Shown here: piece by piece, positions 9,013 to 16,081 of the stretch
Layout: each line of letters opens with the position of its first letter
Numbering within the stretch: position 1 is the first letter of the stretch
Assembly (NCBI GenBank): GCA_015493715.1
Contig: WGCP01000161.1
Location: forward strand, 1 to 32,779
Direction of reading: 5' to 3'
Origin: Desulfobulbaceae bacterium
GTDB taxonomy: Bacteria > Desulfobacterota > Desulfobulbia > Desulfobulbales > Desulfobulbaceae
DNA: 32,779 bases
Notes under the pieces: generated by a model
Told to the model about the DNA's origin: nothing
Seen by the model: only the letters and a program-made list of their open reading frames with translations
The model's database searches: none
Translations under genes and position numbers: made by a program

Positions 9013-9146
9013 TGTAACGGTTCAGGAGTGCTCCATATCTGTGCAGGCAGACCTGTGAACTATAGTGATTCCTCTATGAATCAGACCTGACCGTGTAGAT
9101 AGCGAGGTACGAGACTTCGGAGATGGGGTGCTCCTGAACCGTTACA
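9013..9146. repeat. 134-bp dispersed palindromic repeat, copy 1
   Basis: The termini TGTAACGGTTCAGGAG (from 9013) and CTCCTGAACCGTTACA (to 9146) are exact inverted repeats of 16 bp. The pairing continues imperfectly for about 8 bp more (GTGCTCCAT against ATGGGGTG). The core has no coding capacity. A second, diverged copy lies in the opposite orientation at 22214-22321. This is the pattern of a small non-autonomous mobile palindrome. It sits between dapL and uspA; together with the remnant at 8969 it fills most of the gap 8959-9200. Confidence 0.75.
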
Positions 9147-9207
9147 ATCTGTTGATTTTCGCTGAATACTGTTGGGGATAAAGGCAGAAAAAAACTATTC
9201 GCCGTTA

Positions 9208-9236
9208 TTGACATTTTTCATAATCCGACCAATCAT
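9208..9236 (+). promoter_or_regulatory. Candidate sigma70 promoter for uspA
   Basis: A perfect TTGACA at 9208-9213 is followed after 17 bases by AATCAT at 9231-9236, 4 of 6 matches to the -10 consensus. It lies about 65 bases before the uspA start in otherwise unassigned DNA. Confidence 0.5.
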
Positions 9237-9302
9237 TTCCACAAGAGGAGCTATCCGGAGCAATTGTATCCGGGTACGTTATTACTATTGAGGAGATGTA
9301 CA

Positions 9303-9746
9303 ATGGTTGAAATAAAAAAAGTAGTCGTTCCGGTTGATTTTTCCAGCACTACCGACAAGGTCGTTGACTATGCGATGCCGGTTGCCGATAAACTTGGGGC
9401 CGAGGTTCTGTTTTTTCACGCAATCAACGATTTCCTGGGGTATGACATGATGCTGGCCCATCCATCATTCATTGGCATGACCAACGATCTGGAAAAAGAA
9501 GCCAAAGAACGGATGGACGCCCTGGTGGAAGAGTATAAAGATCGGGAATATGGTGTCGGTGGAGACATGGCTATCGGCGATGCCTCCGAGGAAATTATCA
9601 AATACGCCCAGGAACAGAATGCCGACATGATCATTATCGGCACCCACGGCGTTAAAGGACTGGAAAAAATCCTCATGGGTTCCACGGCCGAACGGGTGGT
9701 CAAGAATGCACACTGTCCGGTACTGATTTTTAATCCGTTCAAATAG
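9303..9746 (+). CDS. Universal stress protein (UspA family, ATP-binding type)
   Basis: 147 residues, one complete Usp domain. It starts with 'KKVVVPVDFSSTTDK', the beta-1 strand with the conserved Asp. It ends with the nucleotide-binding motif G-x2-G-x9-G-S: 'IIGTHG' followed nine residues later by 'GSTAERVVKNAHCPVLIF'. Intactness of this motif indicates the ATP-binding subclass. ATG 9303 is preferred over the upstream TTG 9264 because AGGAG (9291-9295) lies seven bases before it and the family begins here. Such small cytoplasmic proteins are produced during growth arrest or stress; the partner is not evident. It is transcribed alone, flanked by repeats on both sides. Confidence 0.92.
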   Translation: MVEIKKVVVPVDFSSTTDKVVDYAMPVADKLGAEVLFFHAINDFLGYDMMLAHPSFIGMTNDLEKEAKERMDALVEEYKDREYGVGGDMAIGDASEEIIKYAQEQNADMIIIGTHGVKGLEKILMGSTAERVVKNAHCPVLIFNPFK

Positions 9747-9800
9747 CCAGTATGGCTGGGCTATATTTTCCCGACCAGCCACAAAAAAAGATGATTACAC

Positions 9801-9825
9801 TGTTCCACTGCAAAGCGGTGGAACA
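9801..9825. other. Hairpin downstream of uspA
   Basis: TGTTCCAC (9801-9808) and GTGGAACA (9818-9825) form a perfect 8-bp stem, with an inner GC/GC pair around an AAA loop. No T run follows, so it is not a clear intrinsic terminator. It directly precedes the REP pair and may be part of the same repeat cluster. Confidence 0.45.
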
Positions 9826-9835
9826 GGAAAAGTCC

Positions 9836-9915
9836 GTAGGAGCGGCTTCAGCCGCGAAATCTTCATGATTATCCTGGTAATTGGGTGAGTTATTCGCGGA
9901 TAAATCCGCTCCTAC
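9836..9915. repeat. REP-type inverted pair (BIME-like)
   Basis: GTAGGAGCGGCTTCAGCCGCGAA (9836-9858, named here by position; core GGAGCGGCTTCAGCCGC) and its inverted partner at 9893-9915 (core GCGGATAAATCCGCTCC) are two 23-bp REP units facing each other across 34 bases. Each unit is itself a hairpin (GCGGC..GCCGC and GCGGAT..ATCCGC). The sequence is the widespread 'TAGGAGCGG...CCGCGA' REP form known best from Pseudomonas, mobilised by RAYT (TnpA-REP) proteins. No RAYT gene is in the window. The rest of 9747-10058 holds the hairpin at 9801 and the terminator at 9965. Confidence 0.8.
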
Positions 9916-9964
9916 AGTACATGCAATAACATGCGTAATCTTATTTTCGGATAAAAAACCGCAC

Positions 9965-10013
9965 ACCCAAAAACAAACGGCCAGCAGACTGATGTTTTCA
10001 GTCTGCTGGCCGT
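9965..10013 (-). terminator. Rho-independent terminator of yajC
   Basis: A perfect 16-bp stem (9977-9992 with 9998-10013) with a 5-base loop is followed, reading the minus strand, by a T-rich run (TTTGTTTTTGGG, 9976 downwards). It lies about 45 bases past the yajC stop, so it ends the minus-strand gene group. It could also stop leftover uspA transcripts, though less well, since the plus-strand side lacks a T run. Confidence 0.85.
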
Positions 10014-10058
10014 GTCAATCTTCATGCACGATGAAGGATATCAGCAACCACCTATCCC

Positions 10059-10403
10059 TCAAGCACCTCCCTTCTTGGCGGGAGCTTGTTTATCACCGGT
10101 AACGGCAGGACCCATTATGGCGCTTCGCGCTACCTTAACGGTTACATTATCGGCAATTTCCAGAGTGATGGCTGCGTCAGTCAATCCGGTAACACGACCA
10201 TAAAGACCGCCGTTTGTGATAACCCGTTCACCCTTTTTTAAATTATTTAGATAGGCCTGATGCTCCTTGGCCTTTTTCTGCTGCGGCCGGATGAGCAGAA
10301 AATAAAAGACGACAAAGATAAGAATAAGAGGGACAAAAGATGCAATACCGCCGGCCGCTCCGGTGGTCGGGATGCCACCCGCTGCGTAGGCAATTCCAGT
10401 CAT
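10059..10403 (-). CDS. yajC: Preprotein translocase subunit YajC
   Basis: 114 residues with one membrane helix (about residues 22-42, 'FVPLILIFVVFYFLLIRPQQKKAKEH' region), where 'FYFLLIRPQQKK' is the YajC signature. The soluble part 'LKKGERVITNGGLYGRVTGL' is the conserved second half. YajC associates with SecDF-YidC and SecYEG in the inner membrane. AGGAG precedes the ATG by eight bases. It follows tgt by 27 bases, the standard tgt-yajC order, but the usual next genes secD and secF are missing: a terminator follows instead. Confidence 0.94.
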   Translation of the reverse strand: MTGIAYAAGGIPTTGAAGGIASFVPLILIFVVFYFLLIRPQQKKAKEHQAYLNNLKKGERVITNGGLYGRVTGLTDAAITLEIADNVTVKVARSAIMGPAVTGDKQAPAKKGGA

Positions 10404-10430
10404 TGAGGATTCTCCTGTTGAAGTAAAAGT

Positions 10431-11552
10431 TCAGTGATTGTTCTGTTCACGTTGCAGATAAAAGGCCTTACGGAATTCTAGAAACCGATCCTCGCGAATG
10501 GCTCGCCGCATATCCGCCATTAAACAGCAGTAATAATGAAGATTATGGATACTATTTAACTGGCAGGCCAACAGCTCATGGCTTTGAAAGAGATGCCGCA
10601 GATAGGCCCTGGAATAATGCCGACAGGTATAACAGTTACACTGTTCATCCACCGGTCGATGATCATCCCGATAACGACTGTTTTTTATAACAAGTCTACC
10701 CGATGAAGTAAAGAGCATTCCATTTCTGGCGTTACGGGTCGGCATCACACAGTCAAACATATCCACACCGCGATACACGCCCTCCACCAGGTCTTCCGGA
10801 GTGCCGACCCCCATGAGATAAACGGGATAGTCACCAGGGAGATGCGTTACGGTTTGGGCAAGCATTTCCAGCATGAGCTCCTTGGGTTCGCCAACCGAAA
10901 GCCCACCCAGGGCATAGCCGTCAAAGCCGATATCAACCAGCTCCTCCACCGCCTGTTTGCGCAGGTCCGGATACATGCCGCCCTGGACAATACCAAAGAG
11001 CAGTTGTCCGGTTTCCGACTGTGCAGTGCGACAACGCCGGGCCCAGCGACCGGTCAGGGCCGTGGCCTTTTCCGCCTGCCGCCGATCAGCCGGATAGGGG
11101 ATACAGGTATCCAGCGCCATCATGATATCAGAGCCCAGAGCTTCCTGTACATGAACGGCATCTTCAGGACTGATAAACAGCTTAGCCCCGTCCAGATGGG
11201 AACGAAACCCGGCCCCCTCTTCCGTGATGGTTGCCAGGTCCTGCAGGCTGAAAATCTGGAATCCTCCGGAATCGGTGAGAATCGGTCGATCCCAGTGCAT
11301 GAAACCATGCAGACCGCCGAACTCCCGGATCAATGCATGACCGGGCCGAATAAAAAGATGATAGGTATTGCCGAGAATAATCTGTGCCCCAAGCTCCACC
11401 AGGTTCTCCGGGGTGACACCCTTAACGGTCGCCTGGGTACCGACGGGCATGAACACCGGGGTCTTAATAACGCCATGCAGGGTGGCAACTTCTCCACAGC
11501 GGGCACGACATTCGCTGGAGCTATGCTGCAGCAAAAAACGGGGGGTCGTCAT
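10431..11552 (-). CDS. tgt: tRNA-guanine transglycosylase (queuosine pathway)
   Basis: 373 residues. It exchanges guanine-34 for preQ1 in GUN-anticodon tRNAs. Visible are '[12 protein letters not shown]' with the substrate-binding Asp94, '[12 protein letters not shown]', '[34 protein letters not shown]' region (about residues 243-276) with the nucleophilic aspartate, and the C-terminal zinc site C-x-C-x2-C with a histidine further on ('CNCYTCRHY' then 'NSIHNLHYY'). The ATG at 11552 overlaps the stop of the upstream FKBP gene (ATGA), which decides this start over GTG 11564. The later pathway enzyme queH is also in this window at 25467. Confidence 0.96.
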   Translation of the reverse strand: MTTPRFLLQHSSSECRARCGEVATLHGVIKTPVFMPVGTQATVKGVTPENLVELGAQIILGNTYHLFIRPGHALIREFGGLHGFMHWDRPILTDSGGFQIFSLQDLATITEEGAGFRSHLDGAKLFISPEDAVHVQEALGSDIMMALDTCIPYPADRRQAEKATALTGRWARRCRTAQSETGQLLFGIVQGGMYPDLRKQAVEELVDIGFDGYALGGLSVGEPKELMLEMLAQTVTHLPGDYPVYLMGVGTPEDLVEGVYRGVDMFDCVMPTRNARNGMLFTSSGRLVIKNSRYRDDHRPVDEQCNCYTCRHYSRAYLRHLFQSHELLACQLNSIHNLHYYCCLMADMRRAIREDRFLEFRKAFYLQREQNNH

Positions 11553-11968
11553 CGAACGGCACACAATTTGATCGAATAGGCAATGGTTTTTCCGGCCAGG
11601 GGATGGTTAAAATCAACCACCGCGCATTTTGTTTTCAGCTTGACGATGCGGCCGTCGATCTCGGCGCCACCCGGCCCTTCCCCATGGATACGCGCACCAA
11701 CTTCCAAGGCCTCGGCCGGTAGATGATCTTTAGGGATTTCCAGCAAGGCCTCTGCTAGAGAAAGACCATATCCTTTGTCCGGCGGCAGAACTCCGGTCTG
11801 TTCCTCTCCCTCCGCCATGCCGACGAGTACCTCCTCAAGGCCGGGTATCAGATCACCCGAACCCATGGTATATTCGAGGGGTTCCTCATCGTTATTTGAT
11901 TCAATAATCTCCCCATCCTGCAGGGAAAGGGTATAATGAATGGAAATTACCTTACCATCTGAGAGCAT
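11549..11968 (-). CDS. FKBP-type peptidyl-prolyl cis-trans isomerase, SlyD/FkpB-like
   Basis: 139 residues. It opens with '[19 protein letters not shown]' and '[22 protein letters not shown]', the FKBP half typical of SlyD. The insert-in-flap domain follows ('[14 protein letters not shown]' to '[22 protein letters not shown]'), and '[10 protein letters not shown]' is the strongest family marker. The His/Cys-rich metal-binding tail of E. coli SlyD is absent, so it is closer to the short SlyD/FkpB forms. GAGGAA lies six bases before the ATG. Role: cytoplasmic proline isomerisation and chaperone activity. It is translationally coupled to tgt. Confidence 0.92.
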   Translation of the reverse strand: MLSDGKVISIHYTLSLQDGEIIESNNDEEPLEYTMGSGDLIPGLEEVLVGMAEGEEQTGVLPPDKGYGLSLAEALLEIPKDHLPAEALEVGARIHGEGPGGAEIDGRIVKLKTKCAVVDFNHPLAGKTIAYSIKLCAVR

Positions 11969-12011
11969 ATGTGTTTCCTCATCTGTCGGTTATGATTTAA
12001 AAAACTGGTGT

Positions 12012-12042
12012 CCAATACGTTCTGCAAACAATACCCTGTCAA
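12012..12042 (-). promoter_or_regulatory. Possible promoter for the slyD-tgt-yajC group
   Basis: On the minus strand a perfect TTGACA (12042-12037) overlaps the stop codon of the LysE gene. The best -10 candidate is TATTGG (12017-12012) with a long 19-base spacer, so the match is weak. It would separate the FKBP-tgt-yajC group from the upstream genes. Confidence 0.3.
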
Positions 12043-12680
12043 CTATTCCTGCTGAATGCAAATTGCAGGCCAAGTCCAATCAGGACCACCCCGGTCAAGC
12101 GATCAAACCAGTGACCGATCCGGTAAAATACCCGTCGAACCGAATCATGCCCGAAAAAGAAGGAAAGGCAGGAAAACCAGAGCGCTGTGGCCAGGGCCAT
12201 ATATATTCCATATCCCGCCTGGATAACAAGAGGGGTGGCGGGATCAATAATGACGGTAAACAGGGAGAGAAAAAACAGGGTGGCTTTGGGATTCAGCCCA
12301 TTGGTAAAAAAACCGGTGCGAAAGGCCTGCCCCGCTCCGGGGCGGCGATCTGATGATTTGTCCGCCGCCTCAATGTCGTTTTTTTGCATGGGACGGGTCC
12401 GTACCGCACTGACACCGAGATAAATGAGATACAGGGCACAGAGTGTCTTCATAACACTGAAAACAACCAGGGAGCGGGAAATGAACAGACCAAGGCCAAG
12501 CAGAGAATAGGAGACATGAATCAGGATACCGGTGCCTATCCCGAGGCTGGTCCACAGGGCCGTATTGCGGCCATAGGTTATCGACTGCCGAACGACGACG
12601 GCAAAATCGGGACCCGGACTGGCAACGGCCAGCAGGTGAACAGCGGCAACAGTAATAAACTGACTGAAATAGGGATGCAT
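12039..12680 (-). CDS. LysE/RhtB family amino-acid exporter
   Basis: 213 residues with about six membrane helices. 'LLAVASPGPDFAVVVRQSITYG' near residue 13 is the LysE/RhtB signature (ASPGPD). 'LYLIYLGVSAVRTRP' in the first third and 'FFTNGLNPKATLFFLSLFTVI' in the middle are the other conserved blocks. It pumps small molecules such as amino acids or homoserine derivatives out of the cell; the substrate is not predictable. The frame is open 76 codons upstream, but ATG 12680 is where the family starts and the upstream part has no family content. No good ribosome binding site is seen. It lies 13 bases after the kinase gene, in the same operon. Confidence 0.9.
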   Translation of the reverse strand: MHPYFSQFITVAAVHLLAVASPGPDFAVVVRQSITYGRNTALWTSLGIGTGILIHVSYSLLGLGLFISRSLVVFSVMKTLCALYLIYLGVSAVRTRPMQKNDIEAADKSSDRRPGAGQAFRTGFFTNGLNPKATLFFLSLFTVIIDPATPLVIQAGYGIYMALATALWFSCLSFFFGHDSVRRVFYRIGHWFDRLTGVVLIGLGLQFAFSRNS

Positions 12681-12693
12681 GGACAATTTTTTC

Positions 12694-13800
12694 TCATCTG
12701 CAAGAGGTATCGGCGGCCATAATACTCTGCTGCCATAAAAGGTCAAGCACTCTCCTCTGGTTGTCAATGGAGGCCGCGAGATAAAATTGCACAAGCGCCC
12801 GTTGCAGGTTCTGCTCCGGCCGCTCCACCTTAAAATAAGAATTGCCCGCCAGATAATCGGTAAAAAAGCGAATTCCCAGTTCAAAACTGATGAGAAAAAC
12901 CGCGTCAATCAGCAAATCCCTGTCGGTTTTTCCAAGAAGATCCAAGGCCTTCTCACAGTACCCCGCCATGACGGCCGCAAAAAGACTCCGGTCAAAGACG
13001 ATACGTTCCGGGGAATCAACCTCTTCGCCCGCCGGATTACAGCAGGAACGCAGACAGTCTCCGAGATCATGCAACAGCAGACCCGGCATGATCGTATCAA
13101 GATCAATGAGGCTGACGGCCTGCTCCCCGCCTGCGTCAAAAAGAAAATTCCCCACCTTCGGGTCCCCATGAATAATTGAGGCGGACAGGGACCGGCGATG
13201 TTGCTCGAGGATACCGGCCCGGTCGCGGTACTCGTCAATAAAGGCCGCACACCGCCGTTCCCGCGCACCGGAGAATACACCCTCCGACCGTGATCCGACA
13301 ACCTGATCATACCTGTGCAGGTAGGTGGGCGTGTGATGAAATCCAGGGAGGGGATCATACAGTTTACCCACGGGAAGATCCCTTAATAGATGATGAAAAC
13401 AGCCAAGCAGCCGCCCAATCGCCCTGCCCTGCTCCTCGAAATTGATTGTCGCCATGGTGCAGGTCTCTTCAATCCAGGTGAGCAGCCGCCAGTAGTGTCC
13501 TATGGGGTCAATAAAAGCGGTCCGGCCGGCTGGAGATCGAATGAGACGAGGAAGACGAATTAAGCATTGCTGCTGTTTGCTTTTCTCCCGATCACAGTAG
13601 TCCGTCACCATCGACAGGTTGGCAATGACCTGTTCCGGCTGCGCAAAGACCGATGGATTGAGCTTCTGGAGAATATACCTGCGACCGGACGAAAGGCGGA
13701 CATACAGGGAATCATTGACATTACCGCCGGCAACGGGCACAAGCTCGCTGACCCGACGACCGGGGAGAAAAAAATCAAGCGCTGACCGGGCGGTCCTCAC
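12694..13800 (-). CDS. Aminoglycoside-phosphotransferase-fold kinase, N-acetylhexosamine 1-kinase (NahK)-like
   Basis: 368 residues with the APH/choline-kinase fold. The catalytic loop is 'IIHGDPKVGNFLFD' (Asp213, Asn218), and the metal-binding motif is 'VSLIDLDTIMPGLLLHDLGDCLR' (Asp233, Asp235). The IDLDTxMPGL-x2-DxGD pattern is that of NahK-type sugar-1-kinases rather than antibiotic kinases. The N-terminal lobe has 'GGNVNDSLYVRLSSGRRYILQKLN', with the nucleotide-binding glycines and the ATP-binding lysine. A likely role is phosphorylation of an amino sugar in the cytoplasm for cell-wall or LPS use; the substrate is inferred only. It starts with GTG overlapping the mazG stop (GTGA), preceded by AAAGGA. 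Confidence 0.82.
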   Translation of the reverse strand: MRTARSALDFFLPGRRVSELVPVAGGNVNDSLYVRLSSGRRYILQKLNPSVFAQPEQVIANLSMVTDYCDREKSKQQQCLIRLPRLIRSPAGRTAFIDPIGHYWRLLTWIEETCTMATINFEEQGRAIGRLLGCFHHLLRDLPVGKLYDPLPGFHHTPTYLHRYDQVVGSRSEGVFSGARERRCAAFIDEYRDRAGILEQHRRSLSASIIHGDPKVGNFLFDAGGEQAVSLIDLDTIMPGLLLHDLGDCLRSCCNPAGEEVDSPERIVFDRSLFAAVMAGYCEKALDLLGKTDRDLLIDAVFLISFELGIRFFTDYLAGNSYFKVERPEQNLQRALVQFYLAASIDNQRRVLDLLWQQSIMAADTSCR

Positions 13801-14159
13801 TCCTTTCCCTTCCAGGCAGTATATTTTTTGCAGCTGTTGCGGGCGCGTTCAACCGGATATTTTTCTTCGTTTAATTGCATCTTTTTTTTCGCCGCCGCCA
13901 GAAGATCAATATCAAGGCGGTCACTGAGCCGACAGAGATAAATAAAGACGTCCGCCATCTCCAGGGCAACTTCTTCCCGTTGGGATGGGCTCAGAGCACG
14001 GCTTTCCTGCTCACTCATCCATTGAAAATGCTCGACCAGCTCGCCCGCCTCAACAATGAGCGCCATGGTCAGATTTTTCGGGCTGTGAAACTGCTCCCAG
14101 TTACGCTCATCGGCAAAGGATCGAATAGAACTCAGAAGAGAAGATATGGAATCGGACAT
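13797..14159 (-). CDS. MazG-type nucleotide pyrophosphohydrolase (dCTPase/RS21-C6-like)
   Basis: 120 residues, all helical. It carries the metal-binding pattern of the MazG/iMazG superfamily: 'LIVEAGELVEHFQW' (E-x2-E) around residue 36 and 'EEVALEMADVFIYLCRLSDRLDIDL' (E-x3-D) around residue 63. Members hydrolyse dCTP or modified nucleotides to the monophosphate and pyrophosphate, a house-cleaning task. 'W' residues around 'ERNWEQFHSPKNL' match the RS21-C6 branch. No Shine-Dalgarno is present before the ATG: the upstream bases are pyrimidine-rich and the degP terminator ends only about 10 bases before the start, so it is unclear where its transcript begins. Confidence 0.88.
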   Translation of the reverse strand: MSDSISSLLSSIRSFADERNWEQFHSPKNLTMALIVEAGELVEHFQWMSEQESRALSPSQREEVALEMADVFIYLCRLSDRLDIDLLAAAKKKMQLNEEKYPVERARNSCKKYTAWKGKE

Positions 14160-14169
14160 GGGGAAGAAG

Positions 14170-14211
14170 GAAAATAATAAAAAAGCTCCGGCGCCAAGAG
14201 CGCGCCGGAGC
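14170..14211 (-). terminator. Rho-independent terminator of degP
   Basis: On the minus strand GCTCCGGCGC (14211-14202) pairs perfectly with GCGCCGGAGC (14194-14185) over a 7-base loop, followed by TTTTTTATTATTTT. It lies 19 bases after the degP stop and just before mazG, so mazG needs read-through or its own promoter inside this stretch. Confidence 0.88.
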
Positions 14212-14229
14212 AGGAGAATTGGTTTATGA

Positions 14230-15687
14230 TTATTCGGCCCTGAGAACTACATACTGGCTGTATTCACCGGCACGTACCCTGAGAAGGACCTGTTTTTTAT
14301 TCTTTGTCCGTCGAAGCGCCTTTTTCAGCTCCCTAAGGTTATGGACCCTGATCTTATTGACCTCCTCAATCAGTTGTCCCGCCCGCAAACCGACCCGACC
14401 GGCCGGACTGTCGGGATCAACTCCGGCGATCAAAACGCCCTGCCCCTTCTGGTAACCAAACTGATCGGCCAATTCCGGGGTCAGGTTCTGCAGCGTCAGA
14501 CCCATACTCGAAAGCGGTGAGGCCCCGACCGACTTTGCCATTGATTCAAAATCAGCAGGCTGTTGGCCGATGGTCACGGTAATGGAGTAAGTTTTGCCGT
14601 CACGGATGACCTTGAGGACCAGTTTGGTTCCCGGTACGGTCATGGCAATGGTATTGCGCAGTGCACCCACATTTTCCACGGCCTTACCGTCAATGGCCTG
14701 GACAACATCGCCCTGCTTGAGTCCGGCCTTGTCCGCCGGAGAGTCCTTGCTGACCTCGGAGATCAACACACCCTTATCGGTCTTCAGGTTAAAGGAATGG
14801 GCAAGATCCTCATTCATGTCCTGGATGATAACCCCAAGCCAGCCCCGGGTAACCTTGCCGTTCTTGAGCAATTGCTGTTCAATATTTTTGGCCATATTGA
14901 TGGGAATAGCGAATCCGATCCCCATGTAGCCACCACTTTTTGAAAAGATAGCGCTGTTGATGCCGATGGCCTCGCCGTGAATGTTGAGCAGAGGGCCCCC
15001 GGAATTACCGGGATTGATAGCGGCGTCGGTCTGAATATAATTTTCATACTCACTGATGCCCATCCGGTTGCGCCCCTTGGCACTGACGACACCAACGGTA
15101 ACGGTCTGCATCAATTCAAAGGGGTTGCCAATGGCGATCACCCATTCCCCAACTTGAATTTTATCGGAATTTCCCAAGGGTAAAACGGGCAGATTTTTGC
15201 CGTCAATCTTGATCAATGCGACATCGGACTGTGGATCAGTGCCCACGACCTTGGCCTTGAACTCACGGCCATCAGACAATCGTACGGTTATTTTATCGGC
15301 ATCCGCCACCACGTGATTATTGGTCAGGATATAACCGTCTTTGCCGATAATAAAACCGGAGCCGGCCGCCCGCTGTTTAAATTCCCGTTGCCGGGGAATG
15401 CGGGGATGGCGGAACTGGGGCCCAAAAAACCGTTCAAAAAAAGGATCATTGAAAAAATCATAGGGGTTCGGCCCACCAGCGGCATGGATTGATTTTTCAA
15501 CACCAATATAGACAACCGCCGGTTTTGCCTTTTTCACCACAGCGGCAAAGGCCTTGCCGGTTTTATCGAGCAGGGCGATATTTTCATCATCCCCTGCCAA
15601 AGCGACGGCGGCAGTTGAAAGCAGCAGCACTGAAAAAACAAATACTGCGGTCATGGAATACACTATTGACTTTGATACTCTGTTCAT
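14230..15687 (-). CDS. degP: Periplasmic serine endoprotease DegP/HtrA (Do family)
   Basis: 485 residues: a signal peptide (to about residue 31, 'AVALAG'), a trypsin-like protease domain and two PDZ domains (about residues 255-345 and 380-480). The catalytic triad is complete: His125 in 'TNNHVV', Asp155 in 'DPQSDVALIKI' and Ser229 in 'NPGNSGGPLLN'. The loop after the signal peptide is rich in Phe and Pro ('PYDFFNDPFFERFFGP'), as in other Do-type proteases. It degrades or refolds damaged proteins in the periplasm. ATG 15687 is chosen over the upstream in-frame start because of GGAGAAAG just before it and the signal peptide. A perfect -10 hexamer TATAAT (minus strand, about 15783-15788) lies 95 bases upstream but lacks a well-spaced -35. 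Confidence 0.95.
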   Translation of the reverse strand: MNRVSKSIVYSMTAVFVFSVLLLSTAAVALAGDDENIALLDKTGKAFAAVVKKAKPAVVYIGVEKSIHAAGGPNPYDFFNDPFFERFFGPQFRHPRIPRQREFKQRAAGSGFIIGKDGYILTNNHVVADADKITVRLSDGREFKAKVVGTDPQSDVALIKIDGKNLPVLPLGNSDKIQVGEWVIAIGNPFELMQTVTVGVVSAKGRNRMGISEYENYIQTDAAINPGNSGGPLLNIHGEAIGINSAIFSKSGGYMGIGFAIPINMAKNIEQQLLKNGKVTRGWLGVIIQDMNEDLAHSFNLKTDKGVLISEVSKDSPADKAGLKQGDVVQAIDGKAVENVGALRNTIAMTVPGTKLVLKVIRDGKTYSITVTIGQQPADFESMAKSVGASPLSSMGLTLQNLTPELADQFGYQKGQGVLIAGVDPDSPAGRVGLRAGQLIEEVNKIRVHNLRELKKALRRTKNKKQVLLRVRAGEYSQYVVLRAE

Positions 15688-15844
15688 GACTTTCTCCAAA
15701 CAATGTTCAAATTCACCATATTGACGACCAATACTCCGATCTTCGGCCCGGACTTCCCTCGACAATGATCATAATTGGTACAATTATACCTCCGCACGCC
15801 TTCGTCAAGGCAAAGCGGCTGATTATTTACTTCCGAAAAAACAT

Positions 15845-15887
15845 AAAAAAACCCCGGCAGGAAAAGGAGGGGAGGAACCTGCCGGGG
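15845..15887 (-). terminator. Rho-independent terminator upstream of degP, not tied to a gene
   Basis: CCCCGGCAGG (15852-15861) and CCTGCCGGGG (15878-15887) form a perfect 10-bp stem with a 16-base purine-rich loop (pyrimidine-rich on the transcript). Read on the minus strand it is followed by seven T. No annotated minus-strand gene ends near it; the closest is glk, more than 850 bases away across two plus-strand genes. Confidence 0.85.
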
Positions 15888-15989
15888 AAAAGGAAGAAAT
15901 GTTACAACACAATGTCAACATAATTCAGCAGATTGTACTCTCTTGCCATCCGCTTTCAGTTGTCATTTGCTTTTTTATAGCCAAGACCA
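15845..15989 (-). ncRNA. Candidate small RNA or attenuated leader upstream of degP
   Basis: A good minus-strand promoter at 16024-15996 would start a transcript near 15989, and the strong terminator at 15887-15845 would end it, giving an RNA of about 145 bases. No sizeable ORF lies inside. A 15-codon frame (15949-15902, MAREYNLLNYVDIVL) starts after a weak GAAAGCGG and stops just before the terminator stem. The unit is either a free-standing sRNA or a promoter, leader peptide and attenuator in front of degP, which begins about 160 bases further on. This is inference from signals only. Confidence 0.45.
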
Positions 15990-15995
15990 TGCCAT

Positions 15996-16024
15996 ATTTT
16001 AAAAAAAAATTATCCGACTGTAAA
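15996..16024 (-). promoter_or_regulatory. Candidate sigma70 promoter (minus strand) for the RNA upstream of degP
   Basis: Read on the minus strand, TTTACA (16024-16019) and TAAAAT (16001-15996) each match the consensus at 5 of 6 positions, with exactly 17 bases between them. The spacer is T-rich. Confidence 0.5.
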
Positions 16025-16081
16025 ACCGATATTTTAGTACCATTACCTTTTTTTTCATTGCTACGAAAAAAAAACAACCGT

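Noticed and set aside
10842-11579. Long plus-strand frame (245 codons) opposite tgt
   Set aside because: tgt is unmistakable in the other strand; the frame has no recognisable domain.
12694-13800. Antibiotic resistance (aminoglycoside phosphotransferase)
   Set aside because: The fold is that of APH, but the IDLDTxMPGL and GGNVNDS motifs belong to sugar-1-kinases of the NahK type.
15783-15803. degP promoter TATAAT with TTGACG (minus strand)
   Set aside because: The -10 is perfect, but the TTGACG is only 14 bases away, too short for normal sigma70 use; it is noted in the degP entry but not listed as a promoter.
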